64,000 bases of DNA, taken from assembly GCF_024979255.1 (NCBI RefSeq), contig NZ_JANLCN010000001.1, forward strand, positions 310,001 through 374,000. The letters are read 5' to 3'. The notes beneath the pieces are model-generated. The model saw only the letters and a list, made by a program, of their open reading frames with translations, did no database searches and was not told the origin of the DNA. Shown in pieces: positions 10,763 through 22,387 of this stretch. Each line of letters opens with the position of its first letter. Position 1 is the stretch's first letter. The stretch is from Herbiconiux moechotypicola. Its GTDB lineage: Bacteria > Actinomycetota > Actinomycetes > Actinomycetales > Microbacteriaceae. The position numbers were made by a program, and so were the translations under genes.

Positions 10763-10778
10763 GAACTCTGACGAGTTC
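10763..10778 (+). other. hairpin in the atpB leader
   Basis: GAACTC, loop TGAC, GAGTTC: a perfect six-pair hairpin about 15 bases before the atpB ribosome binding site AGGAG (10792-10796). It could stabilise the leader or affect initiation; no function can be assigned from sequence. Confidence 0.4.
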
Positions 10779-10802
10779 CACGCCCCGAAACAGGAGATAG
10801 CG

Positions 10803-11911
<1,109 letters not shown>

Positions 11912-11940
11912 TCCCCCTTCACAGTCAGGAAGGAGGCGTC

Positions 11941-12510
11941 ATGCTCCAGACCATCATCGTCGCGGCGGGCGAGGGCGAGTCTCAGAACCCGCTGCTGCCC
12001 GCGGCTTACGACATCATCTGGTCGCTGGTGTGCTTCGTCGTCATCCTCTTCTTCTTCTGGCGGCTCGTGCTGCCTCGCATGAAGAAGCTCCTCGACGAGC
12101 GTTCCGCTGCGATCGAGGGCAACATCGAGAAGGCCGACGCCGCTCAGAAAGAGGCCGAGGCGGCCCTCGAGGAGTACACCGCCCAGCTCGCCGACGCGCG
12201 TGCCGAGGCGGCCAAGATCCGCGAGCAGGCCCGCACCGACGCCCAGCGCATCGGTTCGGAGATCCAGGCCCAGGCTCAGGCCGACGCCGAGCGCGTCAAG
12301 TCGAACGCCCAGGTCGCGATCGAGGCCGACCGTCAGGCCGCCCTCGTGTCGCTGCGTTCCGAGGTGGGCACCCTCGCCATCGATCTCGCCTCCGGCGTGA
12401 TCGGCGAGTCGCTCTCCGACGACAAGAAGGCCACGGCGCTCGTCGACCGGTTCCTCGCCGACCTCGAAGCCTCCGGCTCCGCGGGCGCAGACACCTCGGG
12501 AAAGAAGTAA
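11941..12510 (+). CDS. atpF: F1Fo ATP synthase subunit b
   Basis: Peripheral stalk subunit. 189 residues: a short N-terminal extracytoplasmic piece, one membrane helix (about residues 25-45, IWSLVCFVVILFFFW), and a long charged coiled coil rich in Ala, Glu and Arg that reaches F1. ATG 11941 follows a strong SD AAGGAGGCGTC. Ends four bases before atpH. Confidence 0.96.
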   Translation: MLQTIIVAAGEGESQNPLLPAAYDIIWSLVCFVVILFFFWRLVLPRMKKLLDERSAAIEGNIEKADAAQKEAEAALEEYTAQLADARAEAAKIREQARTDAQRIGSEIQAQAQADAERVKSNAQVAIEADRQAALVSLRSEVGTLAIDLASGVIGESLSDDKKATALVDRFLADLEASGSAGADTSGKK

Positions 12511-12514
12511 CACC

Positions 12515-13312
12515 ATGGGAAGCGCGACCAGAGTAGCCCTCGGAGCAGCCAAGGACCGCCTCGCGGTCCTGGGCTCCGGGGCCGATCTGGCCACGGGAGA
12601 AGAGCTCTTCGCCGCTGGTCGGATCATCGGTGATTCGTCGCACCTGCTCGGAGCACTCTCCGACCCCGGAGCCGAACCCGTCGCCAAGACGGCGCTCGTC
12701 TCCAAGCTGTTCGGCCCCGTGCTGGGGTCTTCGGCCGTGGGGCTGCTCGAGGGCATCGCCTCGAGCCGGTGGTCGAGCCAGAGCGACCTGCTCGCGGGCA
12801 TCGAGGAGATCGGCATCCGTGCCGTCGCCTCGTCGGCCCCGAAGTCGGCCTCCGTCGACGCCGAGCTGTTCGAGTTCTCCCGCGCTGTCGCCAGCGACGC
12901 GGAGCTCGAGCTCGCACTCGGCTCGAAGCTCGGTTCGGTCGACCAGAAGCGTGCCCTGGTGGAGCGTCTGATCGGGGGCAAGGCCTCCGCGCAGACCGTC
13001 GCCGTGGTGCTCGCGCTGGTCACCCAGCCGCGCGGCCGCCGCATCGGGGAGCTGCTGCGGTTCGCCTCGTCGGTCGTGGCCGACCAGGCCGGTGCCTCCG
13101 TCGCAACAGTGGTCAGTGCTTCCGCGCTCTCCGCGGCGCAGAGCAAGCGACTCGGCGCCGTGCTGCAGACGCAGTACGGCCGGCCGGTGCTGATCAACCA
13201 GGTCATCGACCCCGCGGTGGTCGGCGGCGTGCGCATCCAGCTCGGCGACGACGTGATCGACGGCAGCGTCTCGACGCGACTGAACGATTTGAGACTTCAG
13301 CTCGCCGGCTAG
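12515..13312 (+). CDS. atpH: F1Fo ATP synthase subunit delta (long form)
   Basis: Links the b stalk to the top of F1. At 265 residues it is about 85 longer than the E. coli delta (177), with the extra length in the N-terminal half. The C-terminal end (QLGDDVIDGSVSTRLNDLRLQL) is the conserved signature. Unlike mycobacterial AtpH it has no N-terminal membrane b-like domain, and a separate atpF is present. The ATG at 12515 follows atpF by four bases. Confidence 0.94.
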   Translation: MGSATRVALGAAKDRLAVLGSGADLATGEELFAAGRIIGDSSHLLGALSDPGAEPVAKTALVSKLFGPVLGSSAVGLLEGIASSRWSSQSDLLAGIEEIGIRAVASSAPKSASVDAELFEFSRAVASDAELELALGSKLGSVDQKRALVERLIGGKASAQTVAVVLALVTQPRGRRIGELLRFASSVVADQAGASVATVVSASALSAAQSKRLGAVLQTQYGRPVLINQVIDPAVVGGVRIQLGDDVIDGSVSTRLNDLRLQLAG

Positions 13313-13363
13313 CGGCGCGCACACGAAACACTGGGGGCACACCCCATCAGAAAAGGGAAAACG

Positions 13364-15001
13364 ATGGCTGAACTTACGATCCGCCCCGATGAGATCCGCG
13401 ACGCTCTCAAAGACTTCGTCGCCGCCTACGAGCCCGGCAAGGCCGCCACCACCGAGGTCGGCTACGTCATCGACGCCGCGGACGGCATCGCCCACGTCGA
13501 GGGCCTGCCCGGCGTCATGGCCAACGAGCTCGTGCGCTTCGCCGACGGCACCCTGGGCCTGGCCCAGAACCTCGACGAAGACGAGATCGGTGTCGTGGTG
13601 CTCGGTGAGTTCACCGGCATCGAGGAGGGCCAGGAGGTCACCCGCACGGGCGAGGTGCTCTCCGTGCCCGTGGGCGACGCCTACCTCGGCCGCGTGGTCG
13701 ACCCGCTCGGCAACCCCATCGACGGTCTCGGCGAGATCGCCTCGGAGGGTCGCCGCGAGCTCGAGCTCCAGGCGCCCGGCGTCATGCAGCGCAAGTCGGT
13801 GCACGAGCCGCTGCAGACGGGTATCAAGGCGATCGACGCCATGATCCCGGTGGGCCGTGGACAGCGTCAGCTCATCATCGGCGACCGTCAGACCGGCAAG
13901 ACCGCCATCGCGATCGACACCATCATCAACCAGAAGGCCAACTGGGAGTCGGGCGACGTCGACAAGCAGGTGCGCTGCATCTACGTCGCGATCGGCCAGA
14001 AGGGCTCGACCATCGCCTCGGTGAAGGGCGCCCTCGAAGACGCCGGAGCGATGGAGTACACCACCATCGTCGCTTCGCCGGCCTCCGACCCCGCGGGCTT
14101 CAAGTACCTCGCCCCCTACACCGGCTCGGCCATCGGCCAGCACTGGATGTACGGCGGCAAGCACGTGCTCATCATCTTCGACGACCTGTCGAAGCAGGCC
14201 GAGGCCTACCGCGCCGTGTCGCTCCTGCTGCGCCGTCCGCCGGGACGCGAGGCATACCCCGGCGACGTGTTCTACCTGCACTCGCGTCTGCTCGAGCGTT
14301 GTGCCAAGCTCTCCGACGAGCTCGGCCACGGTTCGATGACCGGCCTTCCGATCATCGAGACGAAGGCCAACGACGTGTCGGCCTACATCCCCACCAACGT
14401 CATCTCCATCACCGATGGCCAGATCTTCCTCCAGTCCGACCTGTTCAACGCCAACCAGCGTCCCGCGGTCGACGTGGGCATCTCGGTCTCGCGAGTCGGT
14501 GGCGACGCCCAGGTCAAGTCGATCAAGTCGGTGTCGGGCACGCTCAAGCTCGAGCTGGCCCAGTACCGCTCGCTCGAGGCGTTCGCCATGTTCGCCTCCG
14601 ACCTCGACGCGGCGTCGCGTCGTCAGCTCGCCCGCGGTGCACGTCTGACCGAGCTGCTCAAGCAGCCGCAGTACTCGCCGTTCCCGGTGGAGCAGCAGGT
14701 CGTGTCGATCTGGGCCGGCACCAAGGGTCACCTCGACGAGGTGCCGGTGGAGGACATCCTCCGCTTCGAGGCCGAGTTCCTCGACTACCTGGGCCGCACC
14801 GGTGACATCCTCACCACACTGGCCGCCACCAACAAGCTCGACGACGACACGATCGCCGCGCTCGAGAAGGCGATCGCCGCATTCAAGCTCGAGTTCCAGA
14901 CGGGCGAGGGCAAGCCGCTCGCCTCGGTGGGCAGCGAGAAGTTCGAGGCCACCGACCCCGAGAACGTGGGCCAGGAGAAGATCGTCAAGGGCCGCCGCTA
15001 A
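13364..15001 (+). CDS. atpA: F1Fo ATP synthase subunit alpha
   Basis: Non-catalytic nucleotide-binding subunit of F1. 545 residues with Walker A GDRQTGKT (173-180), the [11 protein letters not shown] lead-in, the [20 protein letters not shown] segment, and [17 protein letters not shown] with the arginine finger (SVSRVG). RBS AAAAGGGAAA is well placed before ATG 13364. The C-terminal tail is some 40 residues longer than in E. coli and acidic/charged, a common actinobacterial feature. Confidence 0.98.
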   Translation: MAELTIRPDEIRDALKDFVAAYEPGKAATTEVGYVIDAADGIAHVEGLPGVMANELVRFADGTLGLAQNLDEDEIGVVVLGEFTGIEEGQEVTRTGEVLSVPVGDAYLGRVVDPLGNPIDGLGEIASEGRRELELQAPGVMQRKSVHEPLQTGIKAIDAMIPVGRGQRQLIIGDRQTGKTAIAIDTIINQKANWESGDVDKQVRCIYVAIGQKGSTIASVKGALEDAGAMEYTTIVASPASDPAGFKYLAPYTGSAIGQHWMYGGKHVLIIFDDLSKQAEAYRAVSLLLRRPPGREAYPGDVFYLHSRLLERCAKLSDELGHGSMTGLPIIETKANDVSAYIPTNVISITDGQIFLQSDLFNANQRPAVDVGISVSRVGGDAQVKSIKSVSGTLKLELAQYRSLEAFAMFASDLDAASRRQLARGARLTELLKQPQYSPFPVEQQVVSIWAGTKGHLDEVPVEDILRFEAEFLDYLGRTGDILTTLAATNKLDDDTIAALEKAIAAFKLEFQTGEGKPLASVGSEKFEATDPENVGQEKIVKGRR

Positions 15002-15003
15002 CC

Positions 15004-15906
15004 ATGGGTGCTCAGCTCAGGGTCTACCGGCAGAAGATCAGGTCTGCCCAGACGACCAAGAAGATCACGAGGGCCATGGAGCTCATCTCCGCCTCGCGCA
15101 TCCAGAAGGCCCAGCAGCGGGTCGCCGCCTCGGCACCGTACTCGCGGGCCATCACCCGTGCGGTGTCGGCGGTGGCGACCTACTCCAACGTCGACCACCC
15201 GCTCACCAGCGAGCGGGAGAAGCTCGACACGGCCGCGATCGTGGTCTTCACCTCCGACCGCGGTCTGGCCGGCGCGTTCTCCTCCTCCATCCTGAAGGAG
15301 GCCGAGCAGCTCGCCGAGCTCCTCCGCAGCGAGGGCAAGAAGGTCGTCTTCTACCTCTTGGGGCGCAAGGCGGTGGGCTACTTCAGCTTCCGCAAGCGCG
15401 CCAGCGTGGCCTCGTGGACGGGTGGCACCGACCAGCCCGTGTTCGAGACCGCCAAGGAGATCGCCGATGCGGTCGTCGAGGCCTACAACCTCGACGATGA
15501 AGAGGGCGGCGTCGACGAGATCCACCTCGTCTACAACCGCTTCGTCAGCATGGTCACCCAGACCCCTGAGGTCGTGCGCCTTCTGCCGCTCGAGATCGTG
15601 GAGGGCGAGGCCACGGAGACCGAGTCGCACGAGGTCTACCCGCTGTACGAGTTCGAACCCGACGCCGAGACGGTGCTCGACAAGCTGCTGCCGATCTACG
15701 TGGAGAGCCGCATCTTCAACGCGATGCTCCAGTCGGCCGCCGCCGAGCACGCCGCTCGCCAGAAGGCGATGAAGTCGGCCAGCGACAACGCCGACAACCT
15801 CATCCGCGACTACACGAGACTGGCCAACAACGCCCGTCAGACCGAGATCACCCAGCAGATCTCCGAGATCGTGGGCGGCGCCGACGCGCTGGCGTCCGCC
15901 AAGTAG
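15004..15906 (+). CDS. atpG: F1Fo ATP synthase subunit gamma
   Basis: Central rotor shaft. 300 residues; the N-terminal helix [20 protein letters not shown] and the C-terminal helix [22 protein letters not shown] form the coiled coil of the family, with the [11 protein letters not shown] motif between them. ATG 15004 lies two bases after the atpA stop, indicating coupling. Confidence 0.97.
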   Translation: MGAQLRVYRQKIRSAQTTKKITRAMELISASRIQKAQQRVAASAPYSRAITRAVSAVATYSNVDHPLTSEREKLDTAAIVVFTSDRGLAGAFSSSILKEAEQLAELLRSEGKKVVFYLLGRKAVGYFSFRKRASVASWTGGTDQPVFETAKEIADAVVEAYNLDDEEGGVDEIHLVYNRFVSMVTQTPEVVRLLPLEIVEGEATETESHEVYPLYEFEPDAETVLDKLLPIYVESRIFNAMLQSAAAEHAARQKAMKSASDNADNLIRDYTRLANNARQTEITQQISEIVGGADALASAK

Positions 15907-17409
<1,503 letters not shown>

Positions 17410-17411
17410 TC

Positions 17412-17678
17412 ATGGCGAAGCCCCTGACGGTGAGCGTGGTCTCGGCCGACCAGCAGATCTGGTCCGGCGAGGCGAGCATGGTCGTCGCCAAGACGGTCGA
17501 GGGCGAGATCGGCATCCTCGCCGGTCACGAGCCCCTGCTCGCGATCCTCTCTGCCGGTGAGGTGCGCGTGAACGCCACGAGCGGCGAGCGTCTCGTCGCC
17601 CGCGCCGACGACGGCTTCCTCTCCGTGGAGAACGACACCGTCACGATCGTCGCGCGCGACGCCGAACTGATCAAGTAA
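17412..17678 (+). CDS. atpC: F1Fo ATP synthase subunit epsilon
   Basis: Regulatory subunit on the rotor. 88 residues comprising essentially the N-terminal beta-sandwich (MAKPLTVSVVSADQQIWSGE, GEIGILAGHEPLL); the C-terminal helical pair that inhibits ATPase activity in E. coli is lacking or very short, as often in actinobacteria. ATG 17412 lies two bases after the atpD stop; an in-frame ATG at 17379 inside atpD is less likely. Followed by the operon terminator. Confidence 0.95.
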   Translation: MAKPLTVSVVSADQQIWSGEASMVVAKTVEGEIGILAGHEPLLAILSAGEVRVNATSGERLVARADDGFLSVENDTVTIVARDAELIK

Positions 17679-17689
17679 CACCCCTGGCA

Positions 17690-17731
17690 GACCGCCGCAC
17701 CCCGCCTCCGGGCCGGGTGCGGCGGTCTTTC
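17690..17731 (+). terminator. Rho-independent terminator of the atp operon
   Basis: Perfect 11-bp stem GACCGCCGCAC (17690-17700) / GTGCGGCGGTC (17717-17727) with a 16-base loop, followed by TTTCCC. Located 11 bases after atpC, it separates the atp operon from yaaA. Confidence 0.85.
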
Positions 17732-17749
17732 CCGTGAAAGGCCCCGGCC

Positions 17750-18496
17750 GTGCTCATCCTGCTCCCGCCCTCCGAGACCAAGCGCGACGGTGGTGAGGGC
17801 GCACCGCTCGACTACGCCGCACTCGCGCACCCGCGTCTCAATCCTCGCCGTCGTGGGGTGGTGCGACGGCTCCGCGCGCTCGCCCGCACTCCCGACGAGA
17901 TGATGCGCCGGCTCAAGCTGGGCCCGAAGCTCGCGGGCGAGGTCGATCGCAACCGCGCCGTCACGAGCTCGCCCACCATGGCGGCCATGGATCGCTACAC
18001 CGGTGTGCTCTACGAGGCGCTCGACGCTCCGACGCTGGACGGTGCATCGCGGGAGCGTGCCGGGGAGCGGCTCCGTATCCATTCGGCTCTGTTCGGTCTC
18101 GTCGGTGGCTTCGACCCGATCCCGGCGTACCGCCTCTCGCACGACTCCCGGCTCGAAGGGGAGACCTTGCGCGCCACCTGGGCGGCGCCCGTGTCGAAGG
18201 AACTGGCGGCGCAGGGCGACCAGCTCGTGCTCGACCTGCGCTCCGAGGGCTACGTCGGCCTGGGCCCGGTTCCGCCGACGGTGCGCTCGCACTTCCTGCG
18301 CGTGGTGACCACCGGAGACGACGGGGTGCAGCGGGCGCTGAACCACTTCAACAAGAAGGGCAAGGGCGAGTTGGCCCGCGCGCTGGTGCAGACGGAGCAC
18401 GACCTCGACTCGGTCGACGACCTCATCGCCTGGGGCGCGGTGACGGGCTTCGCGCTCTCGCTCGCCCCCGACGGCGAGCTCCTGCTCGAGGTGTGA
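17750..18496 (+). CDS. yaaA: YaaA/DUF328 family peroxide-stress protein
   Basis: 248 residues. Family landmarks are LLPPSETK at the N terminus, DRYTGVLYEAL, FGLVGGFDPIPAYRL and the near C-terminal HFNKKGKGELAR, which belongs to the helix-hairpin-helix DNA-binding part described for YaaA. In E. coli YaaA limits intracellular iron and DNA damage under hydrogen peroxide; the same role is inferred. GTG 17750 sits only about 20 bases past the atp terminator. Convergent with the alkyltransferase gene, 15 bases apart. Confidence 0.9.
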   Translation: MLILLPPSETKRDGGEGAPLDYAALAHPRLNPRRRGVVRRLRALARTPDEMMRRLKLGPKLAGEVDRNRAVTSSPTMAAMDRYTGVLYEALDAPTLDGASRERAGERLRIHSALFGLVGGFDPIPAYRLSHDSRLEGETLRATWAAPVSKELAAQGDQLVLDLRSEGYVGLGPVPPTVRSHFLRVVTTGDDGVQRALNHFNKKGKGELARALVQTEHDLDSVDDLIAWGAVTGFALSLAPDGELLLEV

Positions 18497-18511
18497 CCCG
18501 CAGCCTGTCGC

Positions 18512-19027
18512 TCACGGGATGAACGGGATGCCCTCGTGGGCGAGCAGCCTGGCCTTCGTGGCGGCGCCGTCGCCCCAGCTCCAGCCCGTCACCCTCCCGG
18601 TGGCGGAGAGCACCCGGTGGCAACCCACGATGAGCGGCGTGGGGTTGATGGCGATCGCCCCGCCCACCGCGCGGCCGGAACCGGCCCGGCCGACGGCACG
18701 GGCGATCGCGCCGTAGCTCGTGTGCTCACCCCAGCGAAGCTCGGCGAGCACCGCCCAGACCGCGTGCTGGAACGGGGTACCGTGGTGCGCCACGGGCACG
18801 GTGAACCGTCTGCGCACCCCCTGGAAGTAGTCGAGCAGCTGTGCGACGGCCTCGTCGGCCACCGCGTCGGAGTCGTAGGCGAGACCGTCGTGGGGGAGCG
18901 AACCCCGTTGCTCCAGTGCGACCGAGGTGACCGCCTCTCCGTCGCTCAACACCTCCACCCGGCCGATCGGTGTCTCGCAGCGTTGCAGGAAAGGCGATGC
19001 AGCGCGCAGCTGAATCAGTGTGTCCAT
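18512..19027 (-). CDS. ogt: methylated-DNA--protein-cysteine S-methyltransferase (Ogt/MGMT family)
   Basis: Suicide enzyme removing alkyl groups from O6-alkylguanine in DNA. 171 residues with the helix-turn-helix segment TPFQHAVWAVLAELRWGEHTSYGAIARAVG and the active-site region INPTPLIVGCHRVL (Cys136). In the family this reads PCHRV; here the residue before the cysteine is Gly135 instead of Pro, while Cys, His and Arg are intact. Probably active, but the change is unusual. A leaderless promoter is visible in front of the ATG. Confidence 0.88.
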   Translation of the reverse strand: MDTLIQLRAASPFLQRCETPIGRVEVLSDGEAVTSVALEQRGSLPHDGLAYDSDAVADEAVAQLLDYFQGVRRRFTVPVAHHGTPFQHAVWAVLAELRWGEHTSYGAIARAVGRAGSGRAVGGAIAINPTPLIVGCHRVLSATGRVTGWSWGDGAATKARLLAHEGIPFIP

Positions 19028-19033
19028 GCCTCG

Positions 19034-19039
19034 ACGCTA
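19034..19039 (-). promoter_or_regulatory. -10 box, leaderless start of ogt
   Basis: On the minus strand TAGCGT, six bases (CGAGGC), then ATG at 19027. Transcription would begin at or next to the start codon. Confidence 0.6.
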
Positions 19040-19141
19040 GGGTCGCGGTCCCGGCCCCCTGCCTTCCCCGACGCGTTCTGTGGACAGTTGGGGCGCATCC
19101 GCTTGCCTGTGCAGGAGAAGTGGCTCGCCGGTGCGGGCGAC

Positions 19142-19147
19142 TAACAT
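19142..19147 (+). promoter_or_regulatory. -10 box, leaderless start of proS
   Basis: TAACAT, seven bases, then GTG 19155. It decides the proS start: no SD precedes this GTG, and the in-frame upstream codons lie on the promoter side. Confidence 0.55.
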
Positions 19148-19154
19148 CGATGTC

Positions 19155-20918
19155 GTGCCTACACGCTTGTCGTCCTACTTCCTCCGTACGCTCCGCGAAG
19201 ACCCCTCCGATGCCGAGGTCACCAGCCACCGCCTGCTCGTGCGGGCCGGCTACATCCGCCGTCAGGCGCCGGGCATCTTCGCGTGGCTGCCGCTGGGGCT
19301 GCGGGTGAAGGGGCGCATCGAGGCGATCATCCGCGAGGAGATGGCGGCAGCGGGCGCCTTCGAGGTGCACTTCCCTGCGTTGCTGCCGAAGGAGCCCTAC
19401 GAGCAGACCGGCCGGTACGAGGAGTACGGGCCCGGGATGTTCCGGCTGAGCGACCGCCGCGAGGCCGGTTACGTGCTCGCGCCGACGCACGAGGAGGTGT
19501 TCACGCTGCTCGTGAAAGACCTCTATTCGAGCTACAAAGACCTGCCCCTCACGATCTACCAGATCCAGGACAAGTACCGCGACGAGGCCAGGCCCCGGGC
19601 CGGACTCCTGCGCGGCCGCGAGTTCACCATGAAGGACGCCTACTCCTTCGACGCCAGCGACGCCGGACTCGACGCCTCCTACCAGGCGCAGCGCGACGCC
19701 TACGAGCGCATCTTCACTCGGCTCGGGCTCGAGTACGTCATCGTGAAGGCGGATGCGGGAGCGATGGGCGGCTCGAAGAGCGAGGAGTTCCTGCACCCCA
19801 CGCCCGTGGGCGAAGACACCTTCGTGCGCTCGGCCGGCGGCTACGCGGCGAACGTCGAGGCCTTCACCACCACGGCACCTCCCGCCCGCTCGTTCGAAGG
19901 GCTCACCCCCGCGGAGGTGCTCGACACGCCGGACACGCCCACCATCCAGACCCTGGTCGATCGGGCCAACGACGTGCACCCCCGGCCCGACGGCCGCGCC
20001 TGGACGGCGGCCGACACGCTGAAGAACGTCGTGCTCGCCCTCACCCACCTCGACGGCTCGCGCGAGCTCGTGGTCGTGGGGCTCCCGGGCGACCGCGAGG
20101 TCGACATGAAGCGCGCCGAGGTGGCCTTCGCCCCCTCGGAGGTGGAGCCCGCGACAGAGGCGGACTTCGCGAAGCACCCCGGTCTCGTGAAGGGGTACAT
20201 CGGTCCGTGGTCGCCCTCGGGTGCCGTGCTCGGCGAGGAGTCGGCCACGGGCATCCGCTTCCTCACCGACCCCCGGGTGTCGGAAGGGTCGGGCTGGATC
20301 ACCGGGGCCAACGAGCACGGCCGCCACGTGTTCGGTCTGGTCGCGGGCCGCGACTTCTCTTCGGACGGCATCGCCCAGGTGGCCGAGGTGGTCGCGGGCG
20401 ACCCCGCTCCCGACGGGTCGGGGCCGGTCGAGCTGGCCAAGGGGATGGAGATCGGCCACGTCTTCCAGCTCGGGCGCAAGTACGCCGAGGCGCTCGGGCT
20501 CCGGGTGCTCGACGAGAACGGCAAGCTGGTCACCGTGACCATGGGGTCGTACGGCATCGGCGTCACGCGCATCCTGGCCATCATCGCCGAGCTCAACAAC
20601 GACGCGAAGGGGCTCATCTGGCCGCGCTCGGTCGCGCCGTTCGACGTGCACGTGATCGCCACGGGCCGCGGCGAGGAGATCTTCCAGGCCGCCGAGGCCG
20701 TGGCCGCCGAGCTCGAGGCCAAGGGTCTCGAGGTGCTCTACGACGACCGGCCCAAGGTGTCGCCCGGGGTGAAGTTCGGCGACGCCGAGCTCATCGGCGT
20801 GCCTCAGATCGTGATCGTGGGCCGCGGGGTCGCGGAGGGCGTGGTCGAACTGTGGGATCGGGCCACGGGGGAGCGCACCACACTGCCCCTGGATGCCGTG
20901 GCGGCGAGCTTCGGGTAG
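19155..20918 (+). CDS. proS: prolyl-tRNA synthetase (bacterial type, with editing insertion)
   Basis: Charges tRNA-Pro. 587 residues, the length of the bacterial class with the INS editing domain between motifs 2 and 3. Class II motifs visible: [12 protein letters not shown], motif 2 region [36 protein letters not shown], and motif 3 [13 protein letters not shown]; a C-terminal anticodon-binding domain ([14 protein letters not shown]) follows. Start GTG 19155 ([13 protein letters not shown]) matches the family start and the promoter. Precedes nusA, as in many actinobacteria. Confidence 0.97.
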   Translation: MPTRLSSYFLRTLREDPSDAEVTSHRLLVRAGYIRRQAPGIFAWLPLGLRVKGRIEAIIREEMAAAGAFEVHFPALLPKEPYEQTGRYEEYGPGMFRLSDRREAGYVLAPTHEEVFTLLVKDLYSSYKDLPLTIYQIQDKYRDEARPRAGLLRGREFTMKDAYSFDASDAGLDASYQAQRDAYERIFTRLGLEYVIVKADAGAMGGSKSEEFLHPTPVGEDTFVRSAGGYAANVEAFTTTAPPARSFEGLTPAEVLDTPDTPTIQTLVDRANDVHPRPDGRAWTAADTLKNVVLALTHLDGSRELVVVGLPGDREVDMKRAEVAFAPSEVEPATEADFAKHPGLVKGYIGPWSPSGAVLGEESATGIRFLTDPRVSEGSGWITGANEHGRHVFGLVAGRDFSSDGIAQVAEVVAGDPAPDGSGPVELAKGMEIGHVFQLGRKYAEALGLRVLDENGKLVTVTMGSYGIGVTRILAIIAELNNDAKGLIWPRSVAPFDVHVIATGRGEEIFQAAEAVAAELEAKGLEVLYDDRPKVSPGVKFGDAELIGVPQIVIVGRGVAEGVVELWDRATGERTTLPLDAVAASFG

Positions 20919-20934
20919 TCTATGCGTTTGACTG

Positions 20935-20951
20935 CCGGAGAGTTCGGCATC
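20935..20951 (+). other. small hairpin in the proS-nusA gap
   Basis: TGCCG, loop GAGAGTT, CGGCA within the 58-base gap before nusA. A TTGACT at 20930-20935 could be a -35 element, but no good -10 follows at the right distance. The RBS GAGGAGG lies just before GTG 20977. Confidence 0.3.
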
Positions 20952-20976
20952 GAGATCTGAACAGAGGAGGCCGGAA

Positions 20977-21975
20977 GTGGACATCGACCTCAGCGTCCTA
21001 CGTCTTCTGGAACGCGAACGAGAGATCCCTTTCGAGGAGCTCGTCGCCATCATCGAGCAGGCCATCCTCACCGCGTATCTCAAGCACACCGATCGCCCGG
21101 CCGCCGACGAGGAGGGCCTGCCCTCCGCGCGGGTGCACCTCGACCGCAAGTCGGGGCACATCAGCATCTTCGTGCCGGAGTACGACGACGACGGCGTGGT
21201 GATCGGCGAGGCCGAGGAGAACCCGAGCGACTTCGGCCGCATCGCGGCCTTCGCGGCCAAGCAGGTCATCAACCAGCGGCTGCGCGACATCGGCGACGAC
21301 AAGGTGCTCGGCGAGTTCCGCGGCCGCGAGGGCGACATCGTGGCCGGCGTCATCCAGCAGGGGCCGAACCCGCGCATGATCCACGTCGACCTCGGGTCGA
21401 TCGAGGCGATCCTGCCGCCCGAGGAGCAGGTGCCGGGTGAGGACTACGCGCACGGCACGCGCATCCGGGTGTATGTCACGAGCGTGGCGAAGGGGCCCAA
21501 GGGTCCGTCGATCACCGTGTCGCGCACGCACCCGTCGCTGGTGCGCAAGCTGTTCGCGCTCGAGGTGCCCGAGATCGCCTCCGGCGTGGTGGAGATCGTC
21601 TCACTCGCCCGCGAGGCCGGTCACCGCACCAAGATCGCGGTGCGGGCCACCGAGCCCGGCGTCAATGCCAAGGGCGCCTGCATCGGCGAGCTCGGCCAGC
21701 GCGTGCGCGCGGTGACCGCCGAACTCGGCAACGAGAAGATCGACATCGTCGACTACTCCGACGACCTGGCCACCTTCGTGGCCAACGCACTGTCGCCCGC
21801 CAAGGTGTCGAGCGCCTTCGTCATCGACTCCGCCACCAAGGCCGTGCGCGCGCTCGTGCCCGACTACCAGCTCTCGCTCGCCATCGGCAAGGAGGGGCAG
21901 AACGCCCGCCTCGCGGCCAAGCTCACGGGCGCGAAGATCGACATCCAGCCCGATTCCATCCTCGACGGGGACTGA
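20977..21975 (+). CDS. nusA: transcription termination/antitermination factor NusA
   Basis: RNA polymerase-binding factor for pausing and antitermination. The 332-residue protein has the N-terminal polymerase-binding domain (MDIDLSVLRLLEREREIPFE), an S1 domain ending near GTRIRVYVTSV, and two KH domains (FALEVPEIASGVVEIVSLAREAG; YQLSLAIGKEGQNARLAAKLTG). The C-terminal acidic repeats of E. coli NusA are absent, as in most Gram-positives. GTG start with a strong SD. rimP, which normally precedes nusA, is not in the window. Confidence 0.97.
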   Translation: MDIDLSVLRLLEREREIPFEELVAIIEQAILTAYLKHTDRPAADEEGLPSARVHLDRKSGHISIFVPEYDDDGVVIGEAEENPSDFGRIAAFAAKQVINQRLRDIGDDKVLGEFRGREGDIVAGVIQQGPNPRMIHVDLGSIEAILPPEEQVPGEDYAHGTRIRVYVTSVAKGPKGPSITVSRTHPSLVRKLFALEVPEIASGVVEIVSLAREAGHRTKIAVRATEPGVNAKGACIGELGQRVRAVTAELGNEKIDIVDYSDDLATFVANALSPAKVSSAFVIDSATKAVRALVPDYQLSLAIGKEGQNARLAAKLTGAKIDIQPDSILDGD

Positions 21976-22032
21976 TCCGGATGCGCGTGCCGGATCGTGC
22001 CCCGATCCGGCCGGCCCGGAATATGGAGTAAC

Positions 22033-22305
22033 ATGGAACCCGTTAGAACGTGCGTCGGATGTCGTGCGCGCGCCACACGGTCCTCCTTGCTGAGGGTCGT
22101 CGCCAGGGATCGTGTCCCAGAGGGACAGGTTCTGGTCGTCGATGAGACGGCCACTCTTCCCGGGCGTGGCGCATGGTTGCATCCCTCACCCGAGTGCTTT
22201 CAGAAAGCGGTCACGCGTCGCGCCTTCGGGCGTGCGCTCCGCCTCGACGGGGCCCTCGACACGACAACAGTAGAGAACAGGCTGAACGGCACCGTGAACC
22301 CATGA
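22033..22305 (+). CDS. ylxR: YlxR family (DUF448) RNA-binding protein
   Basis: 90 residues with the signature RTCVGCRARATRSSLLRVV and GRGAWLHPSPECFQKAVTRRAFGRAL. Conserved between nusA and infB. Structural work on the family shows an RNA-binding surface, and roles as a nucleoid/RNase P-associated regulator have been reported in other bacteria; no specific role is claimed here. ATG 22033 has GGAG six bases upstream. An in-frame ATG at 21997 is less likely. Confidence 0.92.
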   Translation: MEPVRTCVGCRARATRSSLLRVVARDRVPEGQVLVVDETATLPGRGAWLHPSPECFQKAVTRRAFGRALRLDGALDTTTVENRLNGTVNP

Positions 22306-22351
22306 GTGACAACTGATGAGCGGCTCGAAATGAGACCCGTCCGCAACTAAC

Positions 22352-22387
22352 GCCTGCCCTGTCTGGGCAGGCCCAGACAGGAGAATT
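22352..22387 (+). promoter_or_regulatory. infB leader with two mutually exclusive hairpins over the ribosome binding site
   Basis: The 82-base gap between ylxR and infB ends in two overlapping inverted repeats. Hairpin A: GCCTGCCC (22352-22359) / GGGCAGGC (22365-22372), five-base loop. Hairpin B: CCTGTCTGGG (22358-22367) / CCCAGACAGG (22372-22381), four-base loop. They share bases 22358-22372, so only one can form. The right arm of B covers AGG of the SD AGGAG (22379-22383) ahead of GTG 22388; A leaves it free. This layout would suit translational control. Confidence 0.5.

Noticed and set aside
12296-14731. 811-codon minus-strand frame opposite atpH/atpA
   Set aside because: Antisense shadow of conserved ATP synthase genes.
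18726-21377. 883-codon minus-strand frame spanning proS and ogt
   Set aside because: Crosses several real genes on both strands; no domain, His/Arg/Gly-rich translation typical of a shadow frame.
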